Shown: positions 17,089 through 25,880, counted from the stretch's first letter. The stretch is DNA of 64,000 nt from Caballeronia sordidicola (GCF_000729995.1 NZ_JNFG01000199.1:670419-734418); one strand, 5' to 3'. Translations and numbers: made by a program. Notes: a model not told the origin generated them from the letters alone.

Positions 17089-17586
17089 ATGGACGATATC
17101 AACGCCCTCCTCACGCCGGCTGCGTTTGCGAAAGCCGTGCAGTTCATCTGGCGTGAAGCCGAGATTCTGGATCGAAAGGATTATCGTGCATGGCTCGATC
17201 TGTGGTCGCCCAAGGGGTTCTACGTGGTGCCTATCGACCCGCTTGCGACCGACTTCGCGGCCACGCTGAACTACGTTTATGACGATGACGCCATGCGCGC
17301 GTTGCGCGTGCAGCGGCTGAGTTCGGGCTATTCACCGTCCGTCACGGACGCCGCGCGCACGGTACGCACCGTGTCGCGCTTCACGATGTCGAGTGACTCG
17401 GCAGACACAGTCGACGTACGCAGCGCGCAGGTTGTCGTCGCGTACAAGCGCGGTGTCAGCGCGCTATTCGCGGCGGACGTGGAGCATCGCATTGATCTGT
17501 CCGGCGGCGAGCCGCGCATTGTGCAGAAGGTCGTGAGGCTGATCGATTCCACTGATGCGCTGAACGCGATCGGCTTTTTGCTCTAA
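17089..17586 (+). CDS. iacD: Rieske dioxygenase small (beta) subunit (IacD-like)
   Basis: 165 residues with the cystatin-like fold pattern of ring-hydroxylating dioxygenase beta subunits (FIWREAEILDRKDYRAWLDL at the start; RTVSRFTM and HRID strands later). It has a structural role in the alpha3beta3 oxygenase. Its ATG lies one base after the alpha-subunit stop, so the two are surely co-translated. Confidence 0.9.
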   Translation: MDDINALLTPAAFAKAVQFIWREAEILDRKDYRAWLDLWSPKGFYVVPIDPLATDFAATLNYVYDDDAMRALRVQRLSSGYSPSVTDAARTVRTVSRFTMSSDSADTVDVRSAQVVVAYKRGVSALFAADVEHRIDLSGGEPRIVQKVVRLIDSTDALNAIGFLL

Positions 17587-17631
17587 CTCGCTACACTGGC
17601 AATCCAACAAAAATTTCAGGAGAACTCCACC

Positions 17632-17997
17632 ATGGTGGACGACGTATCGTTGCCTCTGCGGGTACTATTTTGCTGCGGCGTAACGCAGAATTTCTTTGAC
17701 CTTCCGCGCGAGCAGATCGGCACGGTGTGGCAGGCCTATGGCGTGATGCTGAAGAGCATCGAGGCCATGGAAGGAGTCAAGGTCCTCGGCATCATGGACG
17801 ATGACCGCGTGGTTGTGGGTCAGTCCGCCGGTGCGCCGTGGACCTTCTACATCATGGCCGATGTCGACAGCTTCGACACGGCCGCCGCCGTCTGCAATCT
17901 GTACCGGACCACTCCCGTGGGCGAATACAACCTGTGGCGCTACGGCAAGATTGAAGCCCGCATAGGCCGGGCGCTGAGCGTGCCGAACCCGACATGA
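17632..17997 (+). CDS. iacB: Small conserved iac-operon protein (IacB-like)
   Basis: 121 residues, ATG preceded by AGGAG. The sequence (VLFCCGVTQNFFDLPREQIG, then a run ending VGEYNLWRYGKIEARIGRAL) suggests a small alpha+beta protein; no catalytic motif is certain, although a Cys pair sits near the N-terminus. The iac clusters contain a small protein of unknown structure, IacB, in this setting, and no other gene here fits that place. The name therefore rests on context and size. Its stop overlaps the next start (ATGA). Confidence 0.6.
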   Translation: MVDDVSLPLRVLFCCGVTQNFFDLPREQIGTVWQAYGVMLKSIEAMEGVKVLGIMDDDRVVVGQSAGAPWTFYIMADVDSFDTAAAVCNLYRTTPVGEYNLWRYGKIEARIGRALSVPNPT

Positions 17998-18506
17998 ACG
18001 ACACCCTGGCCGATCTGACTGCCCGGCTCGCCGTGCTCGAGGCCGAGCGTGCGGTGCGCCGGACCATGATGCGATACATGGCGCTCTGCGATGTGCCATC
18101 GGGTGGCCGGCCGTACGAAACACTCGCTGGGCTATTCAGCGAAGACGCCATATGGCAAGGCGTCGGCCCCGAGTACGCACAGAAGTTCGGCGCGCTCACC
18201 GGCCGCGAAGCGATCATCGCAATGCTGGCGCGCTATCTGCCGCCCACGCCGCATTTCAGTGTGAACACGCACTTCATGGCATCGGAGACTATTGATGTCG
18301 ATGCTACAGCGACGCATGCCACCGGGCGCTGGATCATGTTGCAGGCATCGGGCTATCAGGCGGGCGGGGCCGAGCTGGTGTCCGCGAGACTTGATGTGGA
18401 TTTCGTGCCGGCCACCGATGGCCGGCGCTGGCTCATCAGGCATTTCCGTACGCAACGCCTGTTCGATGCGCCCTGGCAGGTCCACCCCTCCACACCCAGC
18501 CCCTAG
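17994..18506 (+). CDS. iacI: SnoaL/NTF2-like small protein (IacI-like)
   Basis: 170 residues with the SnoaL-like/ring-hydroxylating-beta-like cone fold: an N-terminal helix (LTARLAVLEAERAVRRTMMRY), LAGLFSEDAIWQGVG, then strands such as HATGRWIMLQASGYQ and RRWLIRHFRTQRLF. In described iac clusters IacI is a small protein of this kind acting after the first oxidations. It overlaps the IacB-like gene by four bases and is 13 bases before the amidase. Confidence 0.7.
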   Translation: MNDTLADLTARLAVLEAERAVRRTMMRYMALCDVPSGGRPYETLAGLFSEDAIWQGVGPEYAQKFGALTGREAIIAMLARYLPPTPHFSVNTHFMASETIDVDATATHATGRWIMLQASGYQAGGAELVSARLDVDFVPATDGRRWLIRHFRTQRLFDAPWQVHPSTPSP

Positions 18507-18519
18507 GGTCCCTTAGGCA

Positions 18520-19659
18520 ATGAACGAATTCATCAGTGAATTTACGCTTGGCGACGCCGACGGCCCGAGCATTGCGCTCAAGGACACCATCGACGTCGCG
18601 GGGTATCAGACCACTGCGGCAAGCCGTGCGCTGTTGGATACCCCGCCGGCGCAGAGTCATGCGGACGTGGTGGACCGCTTGCTCGCGCAGGGCTGGCGCG
18701 TAGTCGGCAAAACCAACATGCATGAACTGGCGTTCGGCATGACCGGCATCAACGACTTCACCGGCACGCCCGAAAATCCGCAGGACGAAACGCGGATTCC
18801 GGGCGGTTCGTCGAGCGGCTCGGCGGCGGCGGTGGGGCTGCATCTGTCGTGCGCGGCGCTCGGCACCGACACCGGCGGCTCAGTACGCGGTCCTGCTGCC
18901 TGCTGCGGCGTAATCGGCATGAAGCCAACGTTCGGTCGCGTGTCGCGACGCGGCGTGGCGCCGGCACGAAGCACGCTCGATTGCGTCGGACCGTTTGCGC
19001 GCGAGATGCTGACGCTGATCGATGTGATGGCAGCTATTTCGCCCGGCTTCGATGAACACGTGGCGAACACGGCGCCGTCATCGATCAGGATCGGCGTCGT
19101 TTCCGCCGATGCAACCCGTGAGATCACTGACGCCGTGACAAACGCGCCGTCGCTTGCGGGCTTCGCATCGCAGGGCATCGAGTTGCTCAACCTGCGTGCC
19201 GCGTTCGATGCAGGCCTGACCGTGATCAACGCCGAAACGTGGGCCGCGTTCGGGCATCTGCTCGAGACGGGCAAGCTCGGTGCGGATCTGGAAGCACGCT
19301 TGCGGATGGCGTCGAAGACGACCGAGGCCGATCTTGCCGTTGCTGAATCGGTGCGTGCCCGCTTTACCGCCGAGGTCGATCATGCATTGCAGAACGTCGA
19401 TGTCATCGTGCTGCCGACACTCCCCGCGTTGCCGATTACACTGGAGGCGGCGAGGAACGGTACACCGGTGATCGCCATGTCGTCGTTGATCCGGCCATTT
19501 AATCTAAGCGGTCATCCGGCGCTCAGCCTGCCCTTACCGATTGCCGGTTCTCCCCTGCGAGCAGGTTTGCAGATCGTCGGACGCAAGGGTGAGGATGAAC
19601 TCGTTTGCGCTATCGCCGCGTGTTTTGAAGCTTGTTTTGAAGGTGCGTTTATTCAATGA
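18520..19659 (+). CDS. iacH: Amidase-signature family hydrolase (IacH-like)
   Basis: 379 residues. The Ser-cisSer-Lys triad is visible: Lys21 (ALKDTIDV), the cis-Ser in GGSSSGSA (residues 95-102) and nucleophile Ser121 in GTDTGGSVRG. At 379 residues it is shorter than GatA (about 480). In iac clusters IacH is the amidase homologue and is thought to act on a ring-opened or lactam intermediate from dioxindole-3-acetate. It overlaps the SDR gene by four bases (ATGA). Confidence 0.85.
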   Translation: MNEFISEFTLGDADGPSIALKDTIDVAGYQTTAASRALLDTPPAQSHADVVDRLLAQGWRVVGKTNMHELAFGMTGINDFTGTPENPQDETRIPGGSSSGSAAAVGLHLSCAALGTDTGGSVRGPAACCGVIGMKPTFGRVSRRGVAPARSTLDCVGPFAREMLTLIDVMAAISPGFDEHVANTAPSSIRIGVVSADATREITDAVTNAPSLAGFASQGIELLNLRAAFDAGLTVINAETWAAFGHLLETGKLGADLEARLRMASKTTEADLAVAESVRARFTAEVDHALQNVDVIVLPTLPALPITLEAARNGTPVIAMSSLIRPFNLSGHPALSLPLPIAGSPLRAGLQIVGRKGEDELVCAIAACFEACFEGAFIQ

Positions 19660-20414
19660 TCGAAGAGAGCATGACGGACAGGGTAGTCCTGGTGACAGGT
19701 GCGGCGCGGGGTCTCGGCGCAGTCATCGCACGGCGCTTTCACGCGTCGGGATATCGCGTGGCGATCGGCGATATTGCGTTCAACGACGCGCAGGAACTGG
19801 CGAGCGAACTCAGCGCGGATCACTCGACCGCGTTTGCGTTGAACCTCGACGTGACATCGAAGGCCGATTTCAGCGCTGCGCGCGATGCAATCCTGAACAA
19901 GTGGCAACGCATCGATGCATTGGTCAACAACGCGGGCGCATCGAAGGTCGTGCCGGTGATGGAAATCACAGCGGACCAATTCGACCATGTCATCAACGTG
20001 AATCTGCGCAGCGTCTTATTTGGATGCCAGGTTTTCGGCCAGCATTTCGCCGATACAGGCGCCGGGCGCATCGTGAATATTGCATCGCTCGCGGGGCAGA
20101 ATGGCGGCTCTGCAACGGGCGCGCATTACGCGGCATCGAAGGGTGGCGTCATTACGCTCACCAAGGTTTTCGCGCGTGACCTCGCCTCGCGTGGCGTCAC
20201 GGTCAACGCCATTTCACCCGGCCCGATGGACTTGCCCATCGTTCATGAAAGCGTGCCTGCCGACAAGTTGAACGCGGTCATTGCGAGCATTCCGGGCGGA
20301 CGTCTTGGCTCGGCCGATTACATTGCCGATGTGGCGGTCATGCTCGCCGCAGAGAATGCCTACTTTGCGAACGGGGCATGCTGGGATGTGAACGGCGGCT
20401 TGTTCATGCGCTGA
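19656..20414 (+). CDS. iacE: Short-chain dehydrogenase/reductase (IacE-like)
   Basis: 252 residues from ATG 19656; ATG 19671 (MTDRVVLVTGAARGLG) is an alternative that removes five residues. It is a classical SDR with the cofactor motif TGAARGLG, the NNAG motif, and catalytic Ser, Tyr and Lys (IASLAGQ, HYAASKGG). IacE from other iac clusters works with IacA in forming dioxindole-3-acetate. It is the last gene of the rightward operon and is followed by a terminator hairpin. Confidence 0.85.
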   Translation: MIEESMTDRVVLVTGAARGLGAVIARRFHASGYRVAIGDIAFNDAQELASELSADHSTAFALNLDVTSKADFSAARDAILNKWQRIDALVNNAGASKVVPVMEITADQFDHVINVNLRSVLFGCQVFGQHFADTGAGRIVNIASLAGQNGGSATGAHYAASKGGVITLTKVFARDLASRGVTVNAISPGPMDLPIVHESVPADKLNAVIASIPGGRLGSADYIADVAVMLAAENAYFANGACWDVNGGLFMR

Positions 20415-20427
20415 GGTGTGTGCTTTT

Positions 20428-20461
20428 AAGGCGACGGAACCATGTGGTGCCGCCGCCTTTT
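20428..20461 (+). terminator. Intrinsic terminator after the iacC-E operon
   Basis: A stem of AAGGCG-A-CGG paired with CCG-C-CGCCTT, extended inward by an AACCA/TGGT pair, followed by TTTT. It lies 14 bases after the iacE-like stop codon and before the convergent hydrolase gene. Confidence 0.75.
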
Positions 20462-20477
20462 CACATCCTTTTCCCCG

Positions 20478-21716
20478 TTAAACCGGCTTGCCTTCACTCG
20501 ATGCCCAGTTCGGCATCAACGTATTCGTCGGCAAGGTTTCATCGACCATTTTCTTGGCGGTCTGAATGCCCGCGACCGGCAAGCCTGTCGGGTCGAGCGC
20601 GCCGATCTGAACCAGCACCGAAGCCTGGTCCCAATAGATATGCTCGTTGTACAGCTTGTCGCCGCGAAAACAGATGACCGCGAGCATGGGCACTTCGAAG
20701 TATTTTCCGGTTGGCTTGAGGCCCGGCAACAGCCAGTCGATTTCCCGATCGTGCGTCGCGCAGAACACGAACTCGTCGACCACGCGATCCGAGCCGATCG
20801 TGCGCGATACCGGAATCAGCCGCGTATCCGCCGGATTCGAATCGACGAAATGGTACTTGTAGAAACGTTTGAGCTGGTCATGCCCGACACCGCCGGTCAT
20901 CGTGGGAACGTGGTTAACGTAAGGCTGTGCCACCATCGTCGGCATCACGGCATTGACGTCGCGCGTGCCGAATTCGTAGTAGCAATGCATCTCCCAAAGC
21001 TGGTTCAGGTCGTACACGGGACCCAGCACTTTACGCAGCAACGTCATGGTCCGCGAATACGCCATCATGGCCGCGGGTTTGTCGAAGTGCTCGCGCTCGG
21101 GCGTGGCGAATGCGTGATCGCAACCCGGGTACACATAGGTTTCAATCGACGATTTTTGCTTCAGCGCCGCGATGATCTTTTCACGCGATGCCGCCGGTGT
21201 CATCACGTCGTTCTCGGCGAAATGGAAGATCATCGGACAGTGGATCGCCGGGATCTTGCTCGTGTAGGCATCGAGTCCCACGCCGTAGTAGCTCACGGCG
21301 CAATCCACATCGGTGCGCGCGGCTGCGAGCATCGCCAGGCGGCCTCCCAGGCAGTAGCCAATCGCTCCAACCTTGCCCGCCTGCTCAGGCAAGGCACGAA
21401 TCGCGGCGATGGTCGCGGCGATATCGTTGACCGCGTTCTCTTCGTCGAGCCTTTCGTTGTAGCTCAAGGCTTCCTTGAAATCCGCTTCGCCATAGCCGAG
21501 TTCCACGCCCGGCTTCATGCGCCAGAATAAATCCGGAACGAGCACCACGTAGCCTTCCTCGGCATAACGGTCGGCCATCGACTTCATGTACCCGTTGATG
21601 CCGAAAATTTCCTGCAGCAACACGAGGCCGGGACCCGACCCTTGCGCCGGCTTCGCAAGATACGCCGCGAACTGGCCGCCGTCCTGCGCTGTCACCTGGA
21701 TTGTCTGACCGCTCAT
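20478..21716 (-). CDS. Dienelactone hydrolase fused to a SnoaL-like domain
   Basis: 412 residues. The start at ATG 21716 is preferred over 21719 or 21740 because GAGGAG lies five bases upstream. Residues 1-235 are a dienelactone hydrolase with Glu36 and the Cys122-Asp170-His201 triad (GYCLGG, FAEND, GCDHAF). Residues about 250-410 are a SnoaL/NTF2-like domain (EMHCYYEFGTRDVNAVMP, then DQLKRFYKYHF). The first half opens enol-lactones; the second half may bind or isomerise the product. It is the last gene of the leftward porin, binding-protein, SDR set, so it should be induced with uptake. Confidence 0.9.
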   Translation of the reverse strand: MSGQTIQVTAQDGGQFAAYLAKPAQGSGPGLVLLQEIFGINGYMKSMADRYAEEGYVVLVPDLFWRMKPGVELGYGEADFKEALSYNERLDEENAVNDIAATIAAIRALPEQAGKVGAIGYCLGGRLAMLAAARTDVDCAVSYYGVGLDAYTSKIPAIHCPMIFHFAENDVMTPAASREKIIAALKQKSSIETYVYPGCDHAFATPEREHFDKPAAMMAYSRTMTLLRKVLGPVYDLNQLWEMHCYYEFGTRDVNAVMPTMVAQPYVNHVPTMTGGVGHDQLKRFYKYHFVDSNPADTRLIPVSRTIGSDRVVDEFVFCATHDREIDWLLPGLKPTGKYFEVPMLAVICFRGDKLYNEHIYWDQASVLVQIGALDPTGLPVAGIQTAKKMVDETLPTNTLMPNWASSEGKPV

Positions 21717-21736
21717 CATCTCTCCTCTGTCCATGT

Positions 21737-22453
21737 TCAAAGATAGCCCGCGAACTGCTTCTGTACCGCACCGCGATCGGCTGCGAGACCCGCACTGACG
21801 CCTTGCGCCATCGCGCCAACATACACCTCGTCGGGACCGTTCGCGAGCGCGGCGAACACGGCGTCGACCACCTCGGTCACCGACAGCTTCGGCGGCGGAA
21901 AGTCACGGCTCATGTCGGTATCAATCGCGCCGGGCAGCACGCCGAGCACGCGCACATGATGCTCCGCGAGTTCCGCACGCAGGCATTCCGTCATGCGTAA
22001 CGCCGCCGCCTTCGATGCACACAGGGAACCCATCATGGGCAACCCGACGCGCGCGAGAATCGACAGCATGTTCACGACCGCGCCGCGATTGGCGATCAGC
22101 GCGGGCGCAAACGCCCGGCACATGCCGAGCGTACCGAAGTAGTTCACCTCCATTTCGGCGCGTGCAGCGGAGTCGTCGCGGGAAAGAATGGCTCGATCGA
22201 GCCGGTTGATGCCGGCGTTGTTGATCAGCAGCGTGACATCGCTTGCGGTTGCCGCGGCTTGCGCCACCTGCGCCGGGTCCGTGATGTCGAGCGTGATCGG
22301 GATGATCCGCGAGTCGCCCGTCGCAACGGCGTGACCATCGCGCGCGGCGGCATACACCTTGCGCGCGCCGCCTTCGAGAAGGCTCGCGACAAAGCGCGCG
22401 CCCAAGCCGCGATTGGCGCCTGACACGAAGACGACGGAATCTTCAATCTGCAT
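21737..22453 (-). CDS. SDR-family protein lacking the catalytic tyrosine
   Basis: 238 residues from ATG 22453, with AAGGAG upstream. Cofactor and structural motifs are in place: SGANRGLG (11-18), NNAG (78-81), Asn104, Ser131 and Lys148. The active-site pattern is YxxxK, but here it reads GSLCASK, so position 144 is Leu (codon CTG). Without Tyr a normal SDR hydride transfer with proton relay is not expected; the protein may use a different chemistry, act as a lyase or isomerase, or be non-catalytic. It lies 20 bases before the dienelactone hydrolase gene and is part of the same leftward transcript. Confidence 0.85.
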   Translation of the reverse strand: MQIEDSVVFVSGANRGLGARFVASLLEGGARKVYAAARDGHAVATGDSRIIPITLDITDPAQVAQAAATASDVTLLINNAGINRLDRAILSRDDSAARAEMEVNYFGTLGMCRAFAPALIANRGAVVNMLSILARVGLPMMGSLCASKAAALRMTECLRAELAEHHVRVLGVLPGAIDTDMSRDFPPPKLSVTEVVDAVFAALANGPDEVYVGAMAQGVSAGLAADRGAVQKQFAGYL

Positions 22454-22482
22454 CGCATGCTCCTTGGTTTGATAGGGACTTA

Positions 22483-22510
22483 AATCGAGGGACTCGAATC
22501 GAGGGACCCG
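22483..22510. repeat. 14-base tandem repeat between binding-protein and SDR genes
   Basis: AATCGAGGGACTCG is followed directly by AATCGAGGGACCCG and then by the start of a third copy (AATC). It lies in the 59-base gap between two genes of one operon, just after the binding-protein stop. It resembles the repeats at 6596 and 14693 in being a short slippage-type duplication. Confidence 0.75.
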
Positions 22511-22512
22511 AA

Positions 22513-24066
22513 TCACTTGCGCTTGTATTCGACCGGCAGGATATAACCGCTATCGAAAGTCTTCACATCAATATTCGATCGATACGCAATCGTGGTCACC
22601 GCCTGCAGCAAGGGCACGACCCACGATTTCTCCGATGCTTCCTGACTCAGCGCACGATACCCGGCCATGCGCTTGTCGTCATCGACTTCAGTCATCAGGG
22701 CTTCCACGCGCGGCGCGAGTGCGTCGTCTTTCCACGCGGAGAAACGCAGGCGCGGATCAAGAATGCGGCCCGTGTAGTTCTCGGGATCCCCGGTCGAATT
22801 GGCCCAGCTATAGAGCAGCACGCCGCTCATCTTGGTCGCCTGGATCTCGCCGATGACCTTCGCCATGGTCGTCTGCGTGAGGTCGGCCTGGATGCCCACG
22901 CGCTGCCACATGCCGGCAATGGCGCGCGCCATGTCGTAGTCGCTCGGGAACGTGCCGTTGGTCGTGAGGAACGGCACCTTCACCGGTTTGTTCGGGCCGT
23001 ACCCCGACTTCGCGAGCGCCGCGAGTGCGCGTTGCGGATCGAAGCCGATCTTGAAGCCCGGTACGTCCGCAGGCGATCCGGGCGTGGCCGTGACCGACAA
23101 CGGCACCGCTTCGCCGCCGTAGAACGCTTTGGACAGCGCAGCGGTATCAATGGCGTAATGCATGGCCGCGCGCACGTTTTCGTCGTCGAACGGCTTGACG
23201 TAGTTCGGCATGCGCAACATGTAGATCTCGCTATACGGATAGATCTTCGTCGTGATGCCAGGCGTCTTCGCCAGGCGCTGCGCCTCGCGCAGCGGGATCT
23301 GCACGGCCACCCCCGCGCGGCCGGACTCGACCGCGGCCACCCGCGCCGACGGTTCCGTCGTGATCTGGAACGTGACGTTCTTGATCGCGGGAACACCGCC
23401 CCAGTATTTATCGAAGGCTTCGAGCACGATGCGCGAACCGCGCTGATAGTCGACGAGTTTGTAGGGCCCGGCGCCAATTGGCTTCGCCAGGAAACCGTCG
23501 ATACCGACCTTCTCCATGTACGCCTTCGGCAAGATATATCCGGCCAGGAACGCGAGATAGATCGGGGCGGCCGGCGTCGGCTTGCTATACACCAGCACAG
23601 CGCGCGTGGGCGAGATGATCTCGACGTCCTTCAGCGTCTGGAACATGCCGCCAACAGCCAGTTTCTTGTCGGCGGACGGACGATCGTGAAGGCTGTATTT
23701 CAGGTCGGCGGTCGTCAGCTTCGAGCCATCATGAAACAGGATGTCGTCGCGCAAGGTGACTTCGAGCCGCTGGTCGGTCTTGTCCTGCCACTTCCACGCC
23801 GTGATCTGGCGCGCTTCCAGTTTCAGCTTGGGCGAGTAGCGCAACGGGGAATCGAAGACCGTCTCGTAGATGGATTGCGCCTGCGGCACCGTGATCGCCG
23901 TCGGGTCCCAGGTGGGCACGTCCGAGATATACGCAATGTTCAATACGTCATCGCTGGCCGAACCCTCTGCACGCGCGATGTCCCACGGCAGTATCAGGCC
24001 GGCCCCTGCGGCCAGCGAGCCCAACAACCATTGCCTGCGCTTCGCGTCGATCTCGAAACTGTCCAT
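22513..24066 (-). CDS. Peptide/opine-type ABC transporter substrate-binding protein (SBP family 5)
   Basis: 517 residues from ATG 24066, with AGGAG five bases upstream. The N-terminus (KRRQWLLGSLAAGAGLI, cleavage near IARA) carries a twin-arginine-like export signal. The body has family 5 features: YISDVPTWDPTAITVPQAQS near the mature start, KPIGAGPYKLVDYQRG in the middle, and FDDENVRAAMHYAIDTAALS. Such proteins bind peptides, opines, nickel or plant compounds. No permease adjoins; the matching permeases and ATPase lie at 31.0-34.9 kb and share the same upstream operator type. Confidence 0.92.
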   Translation of the reverse strand: MDSFEIDAKRRQWLLGSLAAGAGLILPWDIARAEGSASDDVLNIAYISDVPTWDPTAITVPQAQSIYETVFDSPLRYSPKLKLEARQITAWKWQDKTDQRLEVTLRDDILFHDGSKLTTADLKYSLHDRPSADKKLAVGGMFQTLKDVEIISPTRAVLVYSKPTPAAPIYLAFLAGYILPKAYMEKVGIDGFLAKPIGAGPYKLVDYQRGSRIVLEAFDKYWGGVPAIKNVTFQITTEPSARVAAVESGRAGVAVQIPLREAQRLAKTPGITTKIYPYSEIYMLRMPNYVKPFDDENVRAAMHYAIDTAALSKAFYGGEAVPLSVTATPGSPADVPGFKIGFDPQRALAALAKSGYGPNKPVKVPFLTTNGTFPSDYDMARAIAGMWQRVGIQADLTQTTMAKVIGEIQATKMSGVLLYSWANSTGDPENYTGRILDPRLRFSAWKDDALAPRVEALMTEVDDDKRMAGYRALSQEASEKSWVVPLLQAVTTIAYRSNIDVKTFDSGYILPVEYKRK

Positions 24067-24161
24067 CGAAACTCCTGTGTCCCGGCATCTCGCCGGATGA
24101 AGATGCACAAAAGCGTGCCGCGACCTGACTCGCAGCACGCGTGAAGATGAATTATTGACGG

Positions 24162-25283
24162 TCAGAAACGATGGCGCAGCCCCAATCGCACTTCAATCTG
24201 GTTGGGCGTGCTCGATCGCTGCAAAACCGGCGCGAGATCGGCGTATTGAGCGTCACCCGCGGCGTGCATGTAAGTGGCCTGCAGGTAGGTATCGGTACGT
24301 TTGGACAGGAAGTAGTCCACGATCGCATCGAAGTTGTGATACTTCGGCTTCTGCGAAGTCGCCGAGACCTGACCTTCCGTATAGCTGTATCCGGTGCCGA
24401 GTTGCAAGGACGGGGTTACGTAGTAGCTCGCCACGACTTCAAAAATGTTAAACGATACATGGCCGCTGATGTTGGCGCCGACCGTCGGGTCCAGTCCGAG
24501 GAATTTCGTGTTCGTATAGTCGGCGCTGATTTTTGCGTTGCCGAACGAGTACTGCCCGCTGATACCGAACGACTGGTACTTCGACGCAGCAATCCCGTAG
24601 TTGCCATCGACCGTATTGGTCGCTGTCCACACGCCCTCGGGCACGGCTTCGGCCGGGTGATCAATCGATGTGTACGCCGCTGCCAGTGCGATCGGACCGC
24701 CCGCGTATTTCACGCCGACCGACTTGACCGCGTCGCGGTTGGTAGCGCCCGCCACGTTCCCGAATCCATAGAGCGCCGATGCCTGGATGCCCGAGATGAT
24801 CGGCGAGGTGTATCGGACGGCATTGTTGATACGGAAGTCGATGCCGGTGTTGTCGAGATCGCCCGGGTGCGGGAACAGGATGCCCCAGTTGCCGTTCGCG
24901 GTGTACAGGCCCACGTAGTCGCCCATCATTTCGTTTTGACGGCCGAGCGTGACCGTTCCCAAGGTCGTGCTCGACAAACCGACATAAGCGGCGCGGCCGA
25001 ATTCACGGCCTTGTTGCCCCAGCTTGCCCGAGTTGATGTCGAAACCGTTCTCGAGCCGGAAGATCGCCGACAAGCCGCCCCCCAGATCCTCCGCACCCTG
25101 AAGCCCCCAGCGGCTGCCCTGCGAAATACCGCTTTGCATCTGATACGCCTTCGCGCCAAGCTGATTGTTCGAGAAGGTCAGGCCTTCGTCGATGATCCCG
25201 TACAGCGTCACGCTGCTTTGAGCGCACACAGAGCCGCTCGCGCACAACGCAGCGAGCGATGCAGCAATAAGAGGTGTTTTCAC
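24162..25283 (-). CDS. Gram-negative porin (OmpC-type, Burkholderia family)
   Basis: 373 residues from a GTG start at 25283 that gives a standard signal peptide (KTPLIAASLAALCASGSVCA) and the classic porin mature start QSSVTLYGIIDEGL. Typical features follow: SRWGLQGAEDLGGGLSAIFR, AYVGLSSTTLGTVTLGRQ, and a C-terminal LGLRHRF ending in Phe. It forms a trimeric outer-membrane channel. It heads the leftward transcript porin, SBP, SDR, hydrolase, with an operator-promoter about 160 bases upstream, so it is likely a dedicated entry port for the cluster's substrate. Confidence 0.95.
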   Translation of the reverse strand: MKTPLIAASLAALCASGSVCAQSSVTLYGIIDEGLTFSNNQLGAKAYQMQSGISQGSRWGLQGAEDLGGGLSAIFRLENGFDINSGKLGQQGREFGRAAYVGLSSTTLGTVTLGRQNEMMGDYVGLYTANGNWGILFPHPGDLDNTGIDFRINNAVRYTSPIISGIQASALYGFGNVAGATNRDAVKSVGVKYAGGPIALAAAYTSIDHPAEAVPEGVWTATNTVDGNYGIAASKYQSFGISGQYSFGNAKISADYTNTKFLGLDPTVGANISGHVSFNIFEVVASYYVTPSLQLGTGYSYTEGQVSATSQKPKYHNFDAIVDYFLSKRTDTYLQATYMHAAGDAQYADLAPVLQRSSTPNQIEVRLGLRHRF

Positions 25284-25441
25284 TTGGGTTCCGTTAAAGA
25301 TCGTGGGTGGATGACGAGATTTCTTGATGTCGCGATTTCGTTTGTTCGCGACTTCGGACTTCGGGGTAGAACTCGCCGCGCCACGCAGGTCCCTGGAGCG
25401 GCAGCTTCCATGACACATGAATGTTTATGGCACATCAACAT

Positions 25442-25480
25442 TCTGAATTCAGATTATTTCAGCAAAAATTGGACGTCAAG
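25442..25480 (-). promoter_or_regulatory. Operator-promoter A (TCTGAATTCAGA), drives the porin transcript leftwards
   Basis: The palindrome TCTGAATTCAGA is at 25442-25453. On the minus strand it directly follows a -10-like AATAAT (25458-25453), with TTGACG (25479-25474) 15 bases further upstream. The same block occurs at 37.2 and 38.7 kb with an unrelated spacer, so the conserved bases are functional. A protein bound to the palindrome would cover the transcription start and block it. Confidence 0.75.
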
Positions 25481-25848
25481 AACTTGCCGAAAATGTTTTT
25501 GCGAGGAAAGTGCGGGAAGGACTGGGATGCTCAGTCAATGGATCGGGATTGTTCGCGCCTCCCGACGTGATCTGCGTGAAACGGAATATGTCGGATGCGG
25601 TTTTTGCGAGGCGTCGGGGTAGTCTTATCGCGGCATGGATCCAATCAAAGTGCAGCGATTAAGCCATATTTGCACCTATACAGCGCCTTTTTCGATCAAG
25701 CGCCCTCGCTACTCCGGATGAGACAGCCGACTTTGAACCGTAAAAAGACGCCGACAAACCTCACTGCACCGCGGCGAACTTTTCCTGCAGCCGATCATGC
25801 CCCGGCACGACCGGTTTTCGCACCGGCACAACGCATTGAACATGACCC

Positions 25849-25880
25849 TTGACATGCGATTTTTCTGAATTCAGTATTCT
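25849..25880 (+). promoter_or_regulatory. Operator-promoter B (CTGAATTCAG), drives the LLM monooxygenase gene
   Basis: A consensus TTGACA at 25849-25854 is followed by CTGAATTCAG at 25865-25874 and TATTCT at 25875-25880, about 35 bases before the TTG start of the monooxygenase. The palindrome core is the same as at sites A, C and D but sits between the -35 and -10 elements and not after the -10. The -35/-10 distance (20) is longer than usual, so the -10 assignment is uncertain. Confidence 0.6.

Noticed and set aside
25284..25418. Porin start at 25418, giving 45 extra N-terminal residues
   Set aside because: The extra residues precede an ideal signal peptide; GTG 25283 is the sensible start.
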